From Paenibacillus xylanilyticus (GTDB lineage: Bacteria > Bacillota > Bacilli > Paenibacillales > Paenibacillaceae), in contig NZ_JABMCB010000201.1 of assembly GCF_013359935.1 (NCBI RefSeq), forward strand, positions 186,001 to 250,000: DNA of 64,000 nucleotides. The letters are read 5' to 3'. The translations under genes and the position numbers were made by a program. This document shows, one piece after another, positions 34,814 to 44,358 of this stretch. Below the pieces are notes generated by a model. That model searched no databases. It saw only the letters and a program-made list of their open reading frames with translations, and was not told the origin of the DNA. The first letter of the stretch is position 1. Each line of letters opens with the position of its first letter.

Positions 34814-35261
34814 TTTGTTCCCGGAAACGGGTGTGGTCTGGGGAGATGAAGAGGACCTGTCGGGTGCGACTTCGGAAGAGGTACGCTTTGGACGGAGCTG
34901 GCGATTCGATTACGATGCGGGGGATTTTGTGGTGACCCCAAGTGGCAAAGTGGCTGCGGCAGGTCCGCAGGAAGCCTGGGTGCAGTGGTGCATCAAGGCG
35001 GTGAAAACGCCGCGGTACAGACATGTGATTTACTCCCGGAACTATGGCTCGGAGCTGGAAGAGTTGGTGGGTCAAGGGGACAGCCGGGGTGTGATGGAAA
35101 GTGAGATTACCCGAATGGTGACGGAGACGCTGCTGGCTGATCCACGCACGGATTCGGTAGACCAGTTCACGTTCGATTGGAATCGGGAGCAGTGCATGTT
35201 CTCGTGCTGGGTGGCGAGTGTGCAGGAAGAGATGTTTATTCTGGAAAGTGAGGTGATCTGA
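34806..35261 (+). CDS. DUF2634 (XkdS-like) baseplate wedge protein, module 1
   Basis: A 151-residue protein of the gp25-like baseplate family: RHVIYSRNYGSELEELVGQG, EITRMVTETLLADPRTDSVDQFTF. AAGGTGG precedes the ATG at 34806; a GTG at 34800 is also in frame. It belongs to the inner wedge that triggers sheath contraction. The paralogue in module 2 is 137 residues with the matching YEHLIYSPDYGMEW. Confidence 0.85.
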   Translation: MPSLFPETGVVWGDEEDLSGATSEEVRFGRSWRFDYDAGDFVVTPSGKVAAAGPQEAWVQWCIKAVKTPRYRHVIYSRNYGSELEELVGQGDSRGVMESEITRMVTETLLADPRTDSVDQFTFDWNREQCMFSCWVASVQEEMFILESEVI

Positions 35262-35265
35262 CGGG

Positions 35266-36405
35266 ATGGCTGAGATTCCGCGTTATTTGGAGGACCAGAC
35301 GGAGGAACAGATTATGCAGCGCATGCTGGATCGTCTGCCCGCGGATCTGGATAAGTCGGAGGGATCGTTTCTGTGGGATGCGGAGGCTCCGGTTGCGTTT
35401 ATGCTATCCGAGGCGGCGTTATGGGCGCAGGAGCTGCTTCGGCGAGGGTTTGCCAGTACGGCTGCGAGCAGCGATCCTAATTTTCGTTCGGAAGAGCTGG
35501 ATCTGCGGGCGGGAGAGCATGGTATTACGCGGCGGGCCGCGGTAGCGGCACAAGGCACGGTGAGGTTCACGGGTACACCGGGGAAAGTGGTGCCAGAGGG
35601 TACAGTTGTGGCTACGCTCGCGGATGAGGTATCTGGCGAAGCTTCGCTCGAATACGAGACCGTTGGGAGCGTAGAGCTTGGTGAAGATGGATTCGGTGTG
35701 GTTGGTGTGCGGGCGCTCGTTGCCGGAAAAGAAAGCAATGTGCCGGCAGGCACGTTAACCGTGCTGTCTACACCGGTAAGTGGCGTGACGTCTGTGGTGA
35801 ACGCGGACGTTATCAAAGGCGGTGCGGATATCGAGGCAGATACGGCGCTGCTGGAACGCTTTTATGCCAAAGTCCGCAACCAGGGGACAAGCGGCAACAA
35901 GGCACAGTATGTGCAGTGGGCCAGCGAAGTGCCAGGTGTTGGCGCGACACGTGTAATTCCGTTATGGAAGGGGCCGGGCACGGTAGGACTGTATCTGCTG
36001 GATACGGACAAACGTGCTGCAGGCAGCGATCTGGTGGCGGCCGTGCAGAAGTATGTGGACCCGACGCAGGATGGTCAAGGTGAAGGCGTTGCTCCGGCAG
36101 GTCCGGTGGTGTCGGTCATGCCAGCCGAGGAAGTGCCCATGAACATTGAGGTGAAGTTGACGCTGGCGAGTGATGCAACCTTGGCGGATGTCCGAGCATT
36201 GATCGAACGCGGGGTGATCGCGTATTTGAAGCAGCTCGCTTTTGCCGATCCGCTCGTGCGATACACCCGTATTGCCGCGATCCTGCTGGACATTCCCCCG
36301 ATTATCGACTATTCGGAGCTAACCGTAAACGGCGTAAGCGACCAGAATATCGAGATGACCGCGAGTCAGGTGGCGGTACTGGGGACGGTGGATGTCCATG
36401 AGTAG
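35266..36405 (+). CDS. Baseplate J family protein, module 1 (XkdT-like)
   Basis: A 379-residue gpJ/gp6-type wedge protein. IMQRMLDRLPADLDKSEGSFLWDAEAP is the N-terminal signature. VDPTQDGQGEGVAPAGPVV and AFADPLVRYTRIAAILLDIPPIIDYSELTVNG are almost shared with the module 2 paralogue (IDPTQDGMGEGAAPIGPVV, AFADPLVRWTRIANVILDIPPVIDYSDLLVNG). It is the best-conserved gene between the two modules. Confidence 0.9.
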   Translation: MAEIPRYLEDQTEEQIMQRMLDRLPADLDKSEGSFLWDAEAPVAFMLSEAALWAQELLRRGFASTAASSDPNFRSEELDLRAGEHGITRRAAVAAQGTVRFTGTPGKVVPEGTVVATLADEVSGEASLEYETVGSVELGEDGFGVVGVRALVAGKESNVPAGTLTVLSTPVSGVTSVVNADVIKGGADIEADTALLERFYAKVRNQGTSGNKAQYVQWASEVPGVGATRVIPLWKGPGTVGLYLLDTDKRAAGSDLVAAVQKYVDPTQDGQGEGVAPAGPVVSVMPAEEVPMNIEVKLTLASDATLADVRALIERGVIAYLKQLAFADPLVRYTRIAAILLDIPPIIDYSELTVNGVSDQNIEMTASQVAVLGTVDVHE

Positions 36406-36991
36406 TCTGCCGGGGGTTGTGGCTTCTACAATCTCAAGCCCGAAGGGGAAAGAGCTGTTCTCGTATTTGCCGAGTTATTATGAGACTTCACGTGTTATGC
36501 AGGCCGATATGCAGTCCAAAGGTACTGAGATGGATCTGCTGTATCAGGCGCTGGATGAGACATTGGATCAGTTTTTTGTCCGTACGGCGACGTGGGGATT
36601 GGATTTCTGGGAGCAGGAACTTGGCCTTGAGACGGATCGACTCAAACCCGTGGAGCAACGACGTGCCGTGGTGGAGTCGAAGCTACGCGGTGCCGGGACA
36701 TTTTCCGGCAGGCTGGTTGCAAATGTGGCTGAGGCATATGCTGGAGGCAAGGTGGACGTGACGTTTCAACCGGAGGCGTGGAGCTTTACGGTGAGCTTTG
36801 TGGATACGATGGGTATCCCGCCCAATATCGATGATCTCAAACGCGCGATTGATGAACTGAAACCGGCTCATATGGCTGTGGAGTATGAATATCGCTATCT
36901 GGTGTGGGACGATTTGGATAGGAAACAGGTAACTTGGGATGAACTAGACGCTGCGTCCTTGACGTGGAATGAACTGGAGGTGTGGGCGTAA
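36392..36991 (+). CDS. DUF2313 (XkdU-like) tail protein, module 1
   Basis: A 199-residue protein (YmfQ/gpI-like) that links baseplate to fibre. LYQALDETLDQFFVRTATWGLDFWEQELGLETD and RAVVESKLRGAGTFSGRLVANVAEAY are family signatures. IDELKPAHMAVEYEYRYL ends the core, and a short repeat-like tail follows (WDDLDRKQVTWDELDAASLTWNELEVW). Overlaps the baseplate J gene by 14 bases. Confidence 0.86.
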   Translation: MSMSSLPGVVASTISSPKGKELFSYLPSYYETSRVMQADMQSKGTEMDLLYQALDETLDQFFVRTATWGLDFWEQELGLETDRLKPVEQRRAVVESKLRGAGTFSGRLVANVAEAYAGGKVDVTFQPEAWSFTVSFVDTMGIPPNIDDLKRAIDELKPAHMAVEYEYRYLVWDDLDRKQVTWDELDAASLTWNELEVWA

Positions 36992-38214
36992 TGCCACAAG
37001 AAACGGATCGACTGAAATTGCCTCTTCCCTTGGGGAACGAGACCGTAACCCGGGAGAGTATTAATGGGATTTTTGAGAAAATTGATAGAGGTGTTGCGAC
37101 ACAGGCAGATTTGGATACGCTTCGCGAAGCAGTCAGCCAGATGGATATTCCTGATGCGTCTTTGACGCAGAAAGGGAAGGTGCAGTTGTCTAGCAAGACG
37201 GATGGCACGTCCGAGACGGTGGCGGCAACTGAGAAGGCGGTAAGGGATGCGAGGGTGGCGGCTGAGACGAATGCGAAGAATTCGAGTTTGCCAATAGCAG
37301 GTGGGGATGTTGGTTCTGGATTAGCAGGACCGCTCAACCTTGTATCAACTCCTACTACTAATCATGTCTACATGGGTTACTATCCTGAAGGGAAAACGGC
37401 TGGAAGAAAGGCTTATATAGGATTTGGCAGCGGCACAGCCCCAGCAGCTTCAGATTTTACAATCTCTAACGAACGTGGTGGAAATATTATCTTTCGGGAT
37501 GTGAATGGGGTCACGAGTGTCGCTGATTTAAAGCAATCTGTCAGTAACGGGAAAGCATCAATTGCCGCTGCGATTACTGGCAAGGGAGTACCAACAGCGG
37601 CAGACGCACAATTTGCAACGATGGCGAGTAATGTAGCGAAGATACAACAAGGACGATACCAAAACTTAAATATCACCAACAGTCAGAGCGATGTAACGAT
37701 AGGAACATCTTATGAGGGGACTAAATGGACTTCATTTGCGAAATTTCCTGCCGGAACAAAGCTGATTACAATGATTACAGGTTCAATCAATTTCGGAAAC
37801 AGCTATACTCCAACGAGAGTAAATCAATATGCAGCAAGTATGGATATATGCCTATTCGATACTAATGCTAACAGAATCAGTCTTCTGAGTATATCAGGTG
37901 GTAATATAAACAACGACAATTATAGCTGGTACAATTTTGATATAGGTGCAACTTTGACTAGTTTATTTTTGGATTCGACGAGAAAGAACGTTGGTTGTAG
38001 CGGTTCTATTAAATATGTATCTTACCAAAACGGCAACTCAACTAGAAACAAACCATACACTGCTATTAATATCCCACCAGGCTTCAACGTGGACGGTGAG
38101 TTGGAACTGGCACTGTATATCACAAAATCTAATATAACTGACGGTGCCTGGGCAGGAGGTCAAGGTACTGGAATTCACTATTATAGTAGTAGTACTACTA
38201 TAGTGTCAGTATAA
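36991..38214 (+). CDS. Tail fibre protein, module 1
   Basis: A ~407-residue fibre. The N-terminus (TDRLKLPLPLGNETVTRESINGIFEKID) is the usual attachment part. A phage tail-fibre repeat (DASLTQKGKVQLSSKTDGTS, Pfam Phage_fiber_2-like) and GLAGPLNLVSTPTTNH follow. KASIAAAITGKGVPTAADAQFATMASN is a common pre-C-terminal motif, and the C-terminal ~180 residues are beta-rich and clearly more AT-rich than the baseplate genes, suggesting exchange of the receptor-binding end. ATG at 36991 follows GGAGG by about 10 bases and overlaps the previous stop by one base. Probably fixes target specificity. Confidence 0.82.
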   Translation: MPQETDRLKLPLPLGNETVTRESINGIFEKIDRGVATQADLDTLREAVSQMDIPDASLTQKGKVQLSSKTDGTSETVAATEKAVRDARVAAETNAKNSSLPIAGGDVGSGLAGPLNLVSTPTTNHVYMGYYPEGKTAGRKAYIGFGSGTAPAASDFTISNERGGNIIFRDVNGVTSVADLKQSVSNGKASIAAAITGKGVPTAADAQFATMASNVAKIQQGRYQNLNITNSQSDVTIGTSYEGTKWTSFAKFPAGTKLITMITGSINFGNSYTPTRVNQYAASMDICLFDTNANRISLLSISGGNINNDNYSWYNFDIGATLTSLFLDSTRKNVGCSGSIKYVSYQNGNSTRNKPYTAINIPPGFNVDGELELALYITKSNITDGAWAGGQGTGIHYYSSSTTIVSV

Positions 38215-38357
38215 AGAAAGTGCTTTAAATTTTACCTGGTGGAGCTGATTATATCTTTTATAAGACATGCTTAAACGTATATATTCTTCTTCAGAAGCAG
38301 TCTCTGTTTGACCGGATAGTCTAGCTTAGATTTCACCACTAAAAAAGGAGGTGAACC

Positions 38358-38789
38358 ATGACCACAAACCAACTAACCACAGCCATCGCAACTACATTAG
38401 CGCAGCATTTCCCTAACATCCCAATCCATCCGGCAACTGGCAGCATCAGCCCCAACCCAGACTCCAAAGGCATCACCTACCGCCTACTGTCAGCCCAACT
38501 TACTCGGGAACGCAGCGATCGCTTCGTGCAATCCCATGCATATGAAATCCGCTGGCTCGAAGCAGACAATATCCCAGCAACCCTGCCGGACGAGTTATTT
38601 GAAGCACTGGAAACGATCAGTGTAGAGGGAACACCCTATCGCGCAACGGAACTGCGGTGGGAGACGGAGAACGACAATCCGCGATTACTGGTGTACTATA
38701 CCATGCGAACCACCAAAGTATCAGAGTCCGGTACTACCATGCAACATCTGGAACAGCGACATACCGCACTTAAAGCAGCTAACGAATAA
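38358..38789 (+). CDS. Tail terminator-type protein, module 2 (DUF6838-like)
   Basis: A 143-residue protein opening module 2. The arrangement TTLAQHFPNIPIH...ITYRLLSAQLTRERSDRFVQSHAYEIRWL...NPRLLVYYTMRTTKV fits the phage tail-terminator family. It would cap the sheath and tube and stop polymerisation. AAAAAAGGAGGTGAACC precedes the ATG. The 143 bases between it and the module 1 fibre hold no clear promoter or terminator. Confidence 0.75.
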   Translation: MTTNQLTTAIATTLAQHFPNIPIHPATGSISPNPDSKGITYRLLSAQLTRERSDRFVQSHAYEIRWLEADNIPATLPDELFEALETISVEGTPYRATELRWETENDNPRLLVYYTMRTTKVSESGTTMQHLEQRHTALKAANE

Positions 38790-38810
38790 CAACCAAACGA
38801 GGAGATATCC

Positions 38811-39047
38811 ATGAAAGGAATGGGAGGCGTATTTGCGATGTTTACGAAGAAAGAACCTGAAAGTAAGCTCTCGGAAACCAAACAGAAAAACAACCAGAAA
38901 TACAGCAAAGCACAGTTCGCTGAATCCCGGCAGTTGAGCCGGATAGAGAAAGACATTCTGGCAGCCGTACTGCGGGAGAATGTGACATACACAGTAGAAG
39001 AAGCGCAGCAACACATCCAACAATTTATGAATGAGGAGGCACAATAA
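38811..39047 (+). CDS. Small tail-module protein preceding the sheath gene (module 2)
   Basis: A 78-residue protein with a C-terminal YTVEEAQQHIQQFMNEEAQ, homologous to the end of the 66-residue module 1 protein. The N-terminus is Lys-rich (TKKEPESKLSETKQKNNQK). GAGGAGATATCC precedes the ATG. Its stop overlaps the sheath ATG by one base (TAATG). Function unknown. Confidence 0.72.
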   Translation: MKGMGGVFAMFTKKEPESKLSETKQKNNQKYSKAQFAESRQLSRIEKDILAAVLRENVTYTVEEAQQHIQQFMNEEAQ

Positions 39048-40363
39048 TGGCTGGAGGAACATGGACAACACAAAACAAGGTACGCCCCGGCGTATATATG
39101 AATTTTGCATCGGAGGGCTCGCTGCCGGGTACGGTAGGAGAGCGAGGAACAGTGGCTTTGGCGCTTCCATTGTCATGGGGAGAAGCAGGTACGATCCTGA
39201 CCATACAGGCAGGTGAAGATGTACAAGCCAAATTGGGCTATGACTGGACGGCACCTCAACTGCTGCTGATTCGAGAGGCATTGAAACGGGCACAAACATT
39301 ATTACTATATCGTTTAAATGCAGGGACACAGGCTAAGGCCACGCTGGAAGAACTAACGGTTACAGCCCAACACGGCGGCGTGCGGGGTAATGATCTGGCA
39401 GTTGTGATCTCAGCCAATATCAATGAACCGGACCAGTTCGATGTTACGACGCTACTTTCAACTAAAGAAGTGGATAAACAAATGGTGTCCACCATTGAAG
39501 AGTTGAAACCCAATGCATACGTTACATTTACTGGCGAAGGTGCCCTTACAACAACAGCTTCACTTCCACTAACAGGCGGATTGGATGGCACAGCAACGAA
39601 CCAGGAGCATGCAGATTTCCTAACCAAGCTGGAAGTGCTGGATTTCAACACTGTGGGTCTGATCTCAGACGATGCTACCCTCAAATCTGTGTACACTGCA
39701 TACATCAAGCGGCTGCGCGATACCGAGGGCAAGAAGGTACAGCTAGTGCTGGCAGATTATCTAGCTGCGGATCACGAAGGTGTAATTAGCGTCAAAAATG
39801 GCGTTGTGCTCGCAGACGGTACCGTCCTAACTCCTAAACAAACCGTAGCATGGACAGCTGGCGCAACAGCTGGAGCTAATCTAAATGAATCTCTTACGTT
39901 CCGTGCCTATGACGATGCCGTTGATGTTAACGGCCGATTGACACACAGCGAGACGGAAGCAGCCCTGCGTAATGGTGAGTTCGTCTTTACAGCGAGCAGT
40001 AACCGGGCTGTGGTAGAGCAGGATGTGAACACATTCCGTTCCGTGACACCGGATAAAGCACGTCATTTTGCCAAAAACCGTGTTGTCCGTGTACTTGATG
40101 GTATTGCCAACGACATGAAACGAATTTTCGGGTCCTATTACATCGGCAAAGTGAACAACAACGAAGATGGGCGCAGCTTGTTCCGTTCCCAATGTGTTAC
40201 CTACCTGAAGCAGCTTCAGGATATCGGGGCAATTCAAAATTTTGACTCCAACACAGATATCACTGTGACTCCAGGGAATGAAACCGACAGCATCCTGATC
40301 GAGGTTCAGGTCCAACCAGTAGATTCCGTTGAAAAAGTATACATGAAAGTGAAGGTGGTTTAA
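39047..40363 (+). CDS. Contractile tail sheath protein, module 2 (XkdK-like)
   Basis: A 438-residue intact sheath subunit. MAGGTWTTQNKVRPGVYMNFASEG is the family N-terminus. The middle contains GGVRGNDLAVVISANI and LPLTGGLDGTATNQEHADFL, and the C-terminus RVLDGIANDMKRIFGSYYIGKVNNNEDGR. The sheath contracts to drive the tube through a target envelope. This is the only complete sheath gene in the window, so both tail modules may depend on it. Confidence 0.92.
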   Translation: MAGGTWTTQNKVRPGVYMNFASEGSLPGTVGERGTVALALPLSWGEAGTILTIQAGEDVQAKLGYDWTAPQLLLIREALKRAQTLLLYRLNAGTQAKATLEELTVTAQHGGVRGNDLAVVISANINEPDQFDVTTLLSTKEVDKQMVSTIEELKPNAYVTFTGEGALTTTASLPLTGGLDGTATNQEHADFLTKLEVLDFNTVGLISDDATLKSVYTAYIKRLRDTEGKKVQLVLADYLAADHEGVISVKNGVVLADGTVLTPKQTVAWTAGATAGANLNESLTFRAYDDAVDVNGRLTHSETEAALRNGEFVFTASSNRAVVEQDVNTFRSVTPDKARHFAKNRVVRVLDGIANDMKRIFGSYYIGKVNNNEDGRSLFRSQCVTYLKQLQDIGAIQNFDSNTDITVTPGNETDSILIEVQVQPVDSVEKVYMKVKVV

Positions 40364-40364
40364 G

Positions 40365-40823
40365 ATGGCATTTTTGAAAGCAAGCGATACGATCTCCGGT
40401 CAGGAAGGCCGCGCATATGCAACCATTAACGGACAGACGGAAGAAATGTTCTACGTGAAGACACTCGAAGCAACCGTGGAGAAACAAAAAGCAGAGGTCA
40501 AAACCTTGGGCCGCCGCGGCGTTCAGCACAAAGCAACCGGTTGGTCCGGCTCGGGTTTCATGACGATCTTTTATACAACATCCCGTTTCCGTGAGCTGAT
40601 GCTCCAGTACATGCAGAATGGTGTGGACACCTACTTCGACATTGAAGTGACGAATGAAGATCCTTCGTCTACCATTGGCAAACAGACCGTGACTCTCAAA
40701 GGCGTCAACCTCGACAGTGTAATCATGGCATCCCTGGATACCGAGGCCGAGGCGCTGGAGGAAGAAGTGAGCTTTACCTTTGAAGATGTCGATATGCCTG
40801 TATCGTTCAACTTGCCGAAGTAA
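40365..40823 (+). CDS. Tail tube protein, module 2 (XkdM-like)
   Basis: A 152-residue protein directly after the sheath (2-base gap). MAFLKASDTISGQEGRAYATINGQTEEMFYVKTLEATVEK, TGWSGSGFMTIFYTTSRFRELML and EEEVSFTFEDVDMPVSFNLP are typical of XkdM/DUF2001 tube proteins. It forms the rigid inner tube. The 228 bases after it include several hairpins and a long gap before the chaperone gene. Confidence 0.88.
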   Translation: MAFLKASDTISGQEGRAYATINGQTEEMFYVKTLEATVEKQKAEVKTLGRRGVQHKATGWSGSGFMTIFYTTSRFRELMLQYMQNGVDTYFDIEVTNEDPSSTIGKQTVTLKGVNLDSVIMASLDTEAEALEEEVSFTFEDVDMPVSFNLPK

Positions 40824-41051
40824 TCTTGAAGTGGCAAACATATTATCCATAGATCTATAACGAGTTTAACTTTAGCAGCGGGTTTGTAAAAGAAACCTGT
40901 TCAACTTGCCTGTGTTACGGGCTATTTGGCGTGTCCAAATTCTTATGCAGTCTCTCTTCGTTTGAAGATGAGCATTACATTAACAGTACATTACACATGC
41001 TCTTCGCCGCTTCTTGCGGCGGGGAGCCTAACTTTAGAGGAGGAACGAACA

Positions 41052-41474
41052 ATGAGTGGATTGAGCATGTTTTTTGCACAAAATGCAGCGTCGGATACAA
41101 CAGAGGAGTTTATCGTATCACCCCGTTTTAAGGATGAGAAGGGGGAGCCGGTTGCCTGGAAACTGCGCAGCATGACCGAGGATGAGAACCAGGAATGTCG
41201 CAAGGCCGCAACTCGCAAAATCAAGGGCAAGAACGGTGTTTACACGCCTGACATTGATGCCAACGATTATATGGCTCGCCTGATGAGTGCCAGCGTGGTG
41301 TATCCTGATTTGAAAAATGCAGAACTTCAGCGCTCGTATGGCGTGATGGGAGCAGAATCGCTTTTGCGGAAAATGCTGCTGCCTGGGGAATTTGCTGCAC
41401 TCGGCGAACAAGTCCAGAAGCTGAACGGTTTCAATCAGGACATGAACGAACTGGTGGATGACGTAAAAAACTAA
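41052..41474 (+). CDS. Tail assembly chaperone, module 2 (XkdN-like, frame-0 product)
   Basis: A 140-residue protein. FIVSPRFKDEKGEPVAWKLRSMTEDENQECRKAAT is characteristic of XkdN-like chaperones. AGAGGAGGAACGAAC precedes the ATG at 41052. It ends GAC GTA AAA AAC TAA, so the A-AAA-AAC slippery heptamer directly abuts the stop. Longer frames upstream have no ribosome binding site. Confidence 0.87.
   Translation: MSGLSMFFAQNAASDTTEEFIVSPRFKDEKGEPVAWKLRSMTEDENQECRKAATRKIKGKNGVYTPDIDANDYMARLMSASVVYPDLKNAELQRSYGVMGAESLLRKMLLPGEFAALGEQVQKLNGFNQDMNELVDDVKN
41465..41471 (+). other. Programmed -1 frameshift site, module 2
   Basis: AAAAAAC in the frame A AAA AAC, immediately before TAA. Position and frame are the same as in module 1, which argues for selection. 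Confidence 0.85.
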
Positions 41475-41653
41475 TTAAAGAGGGCGATTCGGAAGCCAAT
41501 CTGGCTTATTACGCTCTCCATGAATTGAACATTCTCCCGCATGAGCTGATGGCCTTCTCTACACGTGAACGAGCGGCTATATACGCCATGATCTCCATCC
41601 GCGTGGAAGAAGAGAAGAAAGAACGGTCCAAGAACCGTGCGAGGAAAAAATAA
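41471..41653 (+). CDS. Frameshift extension of tail assembly chaperone, module 2 (gpT-like)
   Basis: After a -1 shift, 60 codons follow to TAA at 41651: LIKEGDSEANLAYYALHELN, then LPHELMAFSTRERAAIYAMI and a charged Lys/Arg/Glu end. This is a good match to phage T domains (L..E...lp.rERAaI.A.I.i..E.eKk). No start codon with a Shine-Dalgarno lies in this frame, so it should be made only by frameshifting. Confidence 0.85.
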   Translation, partial: LIKEGDSEANLAYYALHELNILPHELMAFSTRERAAIYAMISIRVEEEKKERSKNRARKK

Positions 41654-41675
41654 AGGGGAAAGGAGGGAGAAATGA

Positions 41676-43649
41676 ATGTATGCCATGTTTGCAAGACTGT
41701 ATCTGATGTCAAACAAAATGGTTCAGCAATTTCAAAATCTGCCTGTAGTGATCAATTCGGTTTTTAATCCTGGAAATCTGAGCAGAATTCAGCTTGCAGG
41801 TAACTTATTGAGAGGTGTGTCAGAAGAACAGGCTAAAGTAAATGCCTCTTTTGCGGAAGGTGCTCAGCGAGTACGAGCTTGGATCGGTATGATCAAGTCA
41901 GCAGGGCAAACCGTTCTTGTTCCAGCAGCGCAGGAAGAGGATTTGAAACAACGTTACATGGCTGCGACTGGCAATGATGCGCAGGGAGAGACGATATTTA
42001 ATCGTTATCGCGCGGAAGCTTTTAAGAGTGGGCAAAATGTCACTGATGCTCTGAAGGGAGCACTATCTTTCATTCCGTATGCCCAAAATACGGATCAGGT
42101 TGATCAACTCAGAGATATGACTAAACGGTTAAGTATGCTTTCTCCAGATGGGAAAAGTGTGTCGGATGCATCCAGTGCATTGCTAGCTGCGATGAACGGA
42201 AATAATGGTGACCTTGCCAAATCCTTCAACATTCCTGCTGAAGTGCTGAATGGGGCTGGCTTACAGAAAAATATTGAAGCATCGGATCTGGATGGGTTTA
42301 TCCAAAAACTTGATGTTATTCTGCAAAAACAAGGCTACACGCAGCAGGCTTTTGATACCATGTTGGACTCACCACTACAGAAGTGGAATGCACTTGTAAA
42401 TCAGTTCAATGGGGTACTGGGTCAGATCGGGCAGGCGGCACTTGTTGCTTTATCGCCTTTGTTGGATCGTTTGAACGAAGCTTTTGCGAATGGAGAGTTT
42501 ACCGTCATTATTGGTTGGATTAGTAATGCTTTTACTATTGCAGTAAATGCACTAACGATGTTGGTAAACGGAATTTTGTTTTTAGCAGGTGTGATACAAC
42601 AAAACTGGGATATTATCCAGCCTATATTAATGGCGCTTGCAATCGTTGTTCTGGCCCTCGTTATTGCGCAAGTCTACAGTCTAGTGGCTGCGTGGTTGCT
42701 GCTTAATTGGCCGATCCTTCTGGCAATTGCTGCAATTGCGGCGATTATTGGCATTCTGAATCTCATGGGGATATCAGGCACGGAGATTTTGGGAGCAATC
42801 ATTGGTACATTTATGATGTTGGCTGAAAGAGTCAGGGTGGTCATTGCAACAATTTGGAATCTGTTTGCTGCATTAGGAGATTTTCTAATCAATCTATTCA
42901 ATGATCCTGTCTATGCCATCCAAAAACTGTTCTATGATTTGGGAATGTTTGTATTGCAAATTTTCTATAATGTAATGTTAGGTATAGAGGATTTTCTTAA
43001 TAAAGCTGTAAGTGCAATAGGGAGTGTTGCCTCCTTTATCAATGATACTTTTGGTACGAACTTGACTGTGATGTCCGAATCGGATATCAAAATTGGCAGT
43101 AATACTGTCAAGGGATGGATGGACTCGCTAGAATCACTGGAGCCGCACAGTGATCAAAATGTATTCCATTCCATAAGAATGGATGGAGAATACAATCCTG
43201 ATGCGTATGGGAAAGGACCGGAGATGGCGGAGAAGTTGCTTTCCGGTTTTTCAACGGGTTCAAAAGCAGATTCCAAAGAAACAGATTTACCTGGGAATTT
43301 TGGTGGCTTTACTCCCAAAACACCTTCCATACCATCTATACCAACTGTACCTGCTCCCACTGTAGTTCCCAATAACAACATGAGCAACATTAACAAAATC
43401 AACAATATCGGACAGGTGGACAAAATCGGAGACGTTGAGGGTACGGTGGATGTAACCAGTGAAGATCTGAAACTGATGCGTGAGCTTGCAGAAATGCAGG
43501 CTATTCAGCGATTCGTCAGTCTGACACCAACTGTTCAGGTTACCACAGGAGATATCAACAGCGGACATGATGTTGACAGTATCATCAGCAAAATCACCGA
43601 TGGACTGAACAGTCAGATCGTTTCCAGTGCTCAGGGGGTGTATGGTTAA
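41676..43649 (+). CDS. Tape measure protein, module 2
   Basis: A 657-residue tape measure. The N-terminal ~280 residues look like a TP901-type core (AQEEDLKQRYMAATGNDAQGETIFNRYRAEAF, PYAQNTDQVDQLRDMTKRL). Several hydrophobic segments follow between about 280 and 450 (MALAIVVLALVIAQVYSLVAAWLLL, WPILLAIAAIAAIIGIL). The end is Pro/Asn-rich (PSIPSIPTVPAPTVVPNNN). AGGAGGG lies 8 bases before the ATG at 41676. Sequence is clearly unrelated to the module 1 tape measure over most of its length. Confidence 0.85.
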   Translation: MYAMFARLYLMSNKMVQQFQNLPVVINSVFNPGNLSRIQLAGNLLRGVSEEQAKVNASFAEGAQRVRAWIGMIKSAGQTVLVPAAQEEDLKQRYMAATGNDAQGETIFNRYRAEAFKSGQNVTDALKGALSFIPYAQNTDQVDQLRDMTKRLSMLSPDGKSVSDASSALLAAMNGNNGDLAKSFNIPAEVLNGAGLQKNIEASDLDGFIQKLDVILQKQGYTQQAFDTMLDSPLQKWNALVNQFNGVLGQIGQAALVALSPLLDRLNEAFANGEFTVIIGWISNAFTIAVNALTMLVNGILFLAGVIQQNWDIIQPILMALAIVVLALVIAQVYSLVAAWLLLNWPILLAIAAIAAIIGILNLMGISGTEILGAIIGTFMMLAERVRVVIATIWNLFAALGDFLINLFNDPVYAIQKLFYDLGMFVLQIFYNVMLGIEDFLNKAVSAIGSVASFINDTFGTNLTVMSESDIKIGSNTVKGWMDSLESLEPHSDQNVFHSIRMDGEYNPDAYGKGPEMAEKLLSGFSTGSKADSKETDLPGNFGGFTPKTPSIPSIPTVPAPTVVPNNNMSNINKINNIGQVDKIGDVEGTVDVTSEDLKLMRELAEMQAIQRFVSLTPTVQVTTGDINSGHDVDSIISKITDGLNSQIVSSAQGVYG

Positions 43650-44345
43650 ATGGAATATTATATCCAGCTCAGCTTTAACAATCGATCCGAATACATGTAT
43701 TTCCCGGTGACACCAGAGAGTATTGAGTTTTCGGATGCGGGGGATGGCAGTACGTTTAACGTCAGCGCGTTAGGTGAGATTAACGTGATCAAGTCGCCCA
43801 AGCTGCGAGAAGTCAGTTTCAGCGGTATTTTTCCGGCGGACTACAGCCCATATCATCTGAATTACGATGCGAGTCATCCGGCAGTACAGAAGAAATATTA
43901 TAGTGATCCGTATGAATATGTGAAAAAGATTATTCGCTGGATACAGACAGGCAGGCCCGTCAGGCTGTTCTTTTCCAGTGCAAGGTACACGATTAACATG
44001 GCTGTTTCCATTGAGAGCTTCGACTGGAAGGAGACAGCGGGGACGGTGGGCGATATCCAGTATGATATCAAGCTGAAACAGTTCATTTTTTACGCCGCCA
44101 AAAAAGTAGTGCCACTCAAGGACAGCAAGGATAAAGCTGCTTCAATAACGAAGACCAAGGACTCGCGGCCTAATGAAAAAGTCCAGTCGAAGACCGTCAC
44201 ACTCAAAGCAGGGGACTCCTTGTGGTCGGTAGCTAAAGCCCATCTGGGAGACGGATCTCGCTGGAAAGAACTGCAGAAGCTGAATGGCATCAAGGATGCA
44301 CAACTGAAGAAGCTTCCCATCGGTCTGGTAGTCAAGCTTCCGTGA
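43650..44345 (+). CDS. LysM tail protein, module 2 (XkdP-like)
   Basis: A 231-residue protein. YFPVTPESIEFSDAGDGSTFNVSALGEINVIKSPKLREVSFSGIFP is the XkdP core, and the C-terminal LysM is VTLKAGDSLWSVAKAHLGDGSRWKELQKLNGI. The ATG follows the tape-measure stop directly (TAAATG). Paralogous to the module 1 protein in layout and length (221). Confidence 0.88.
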   Translation: MEYYIQLSFNNRSEYMYFPVTPESIEFSDAGDGSTFNVSALGEINVIKSPKLREVSFSGIFPADYSPYHLNYDASHPAVQKKYYSDPYEYVKKIIRWIQTGRPVRLFFSSARYTINMAVSIESFDWKETAGTVGDIQYDIKLKQFIFYAAKKVVPLKDSKDKAASITKTKDSRPNEKVQSKTVTLKAGDSLWSVAKAHLGDGSRWKELQKLNGIKDAQLKKLPIGLVVKLP

Positions 44346-44358
44346 AAGGAGGGGGAAC

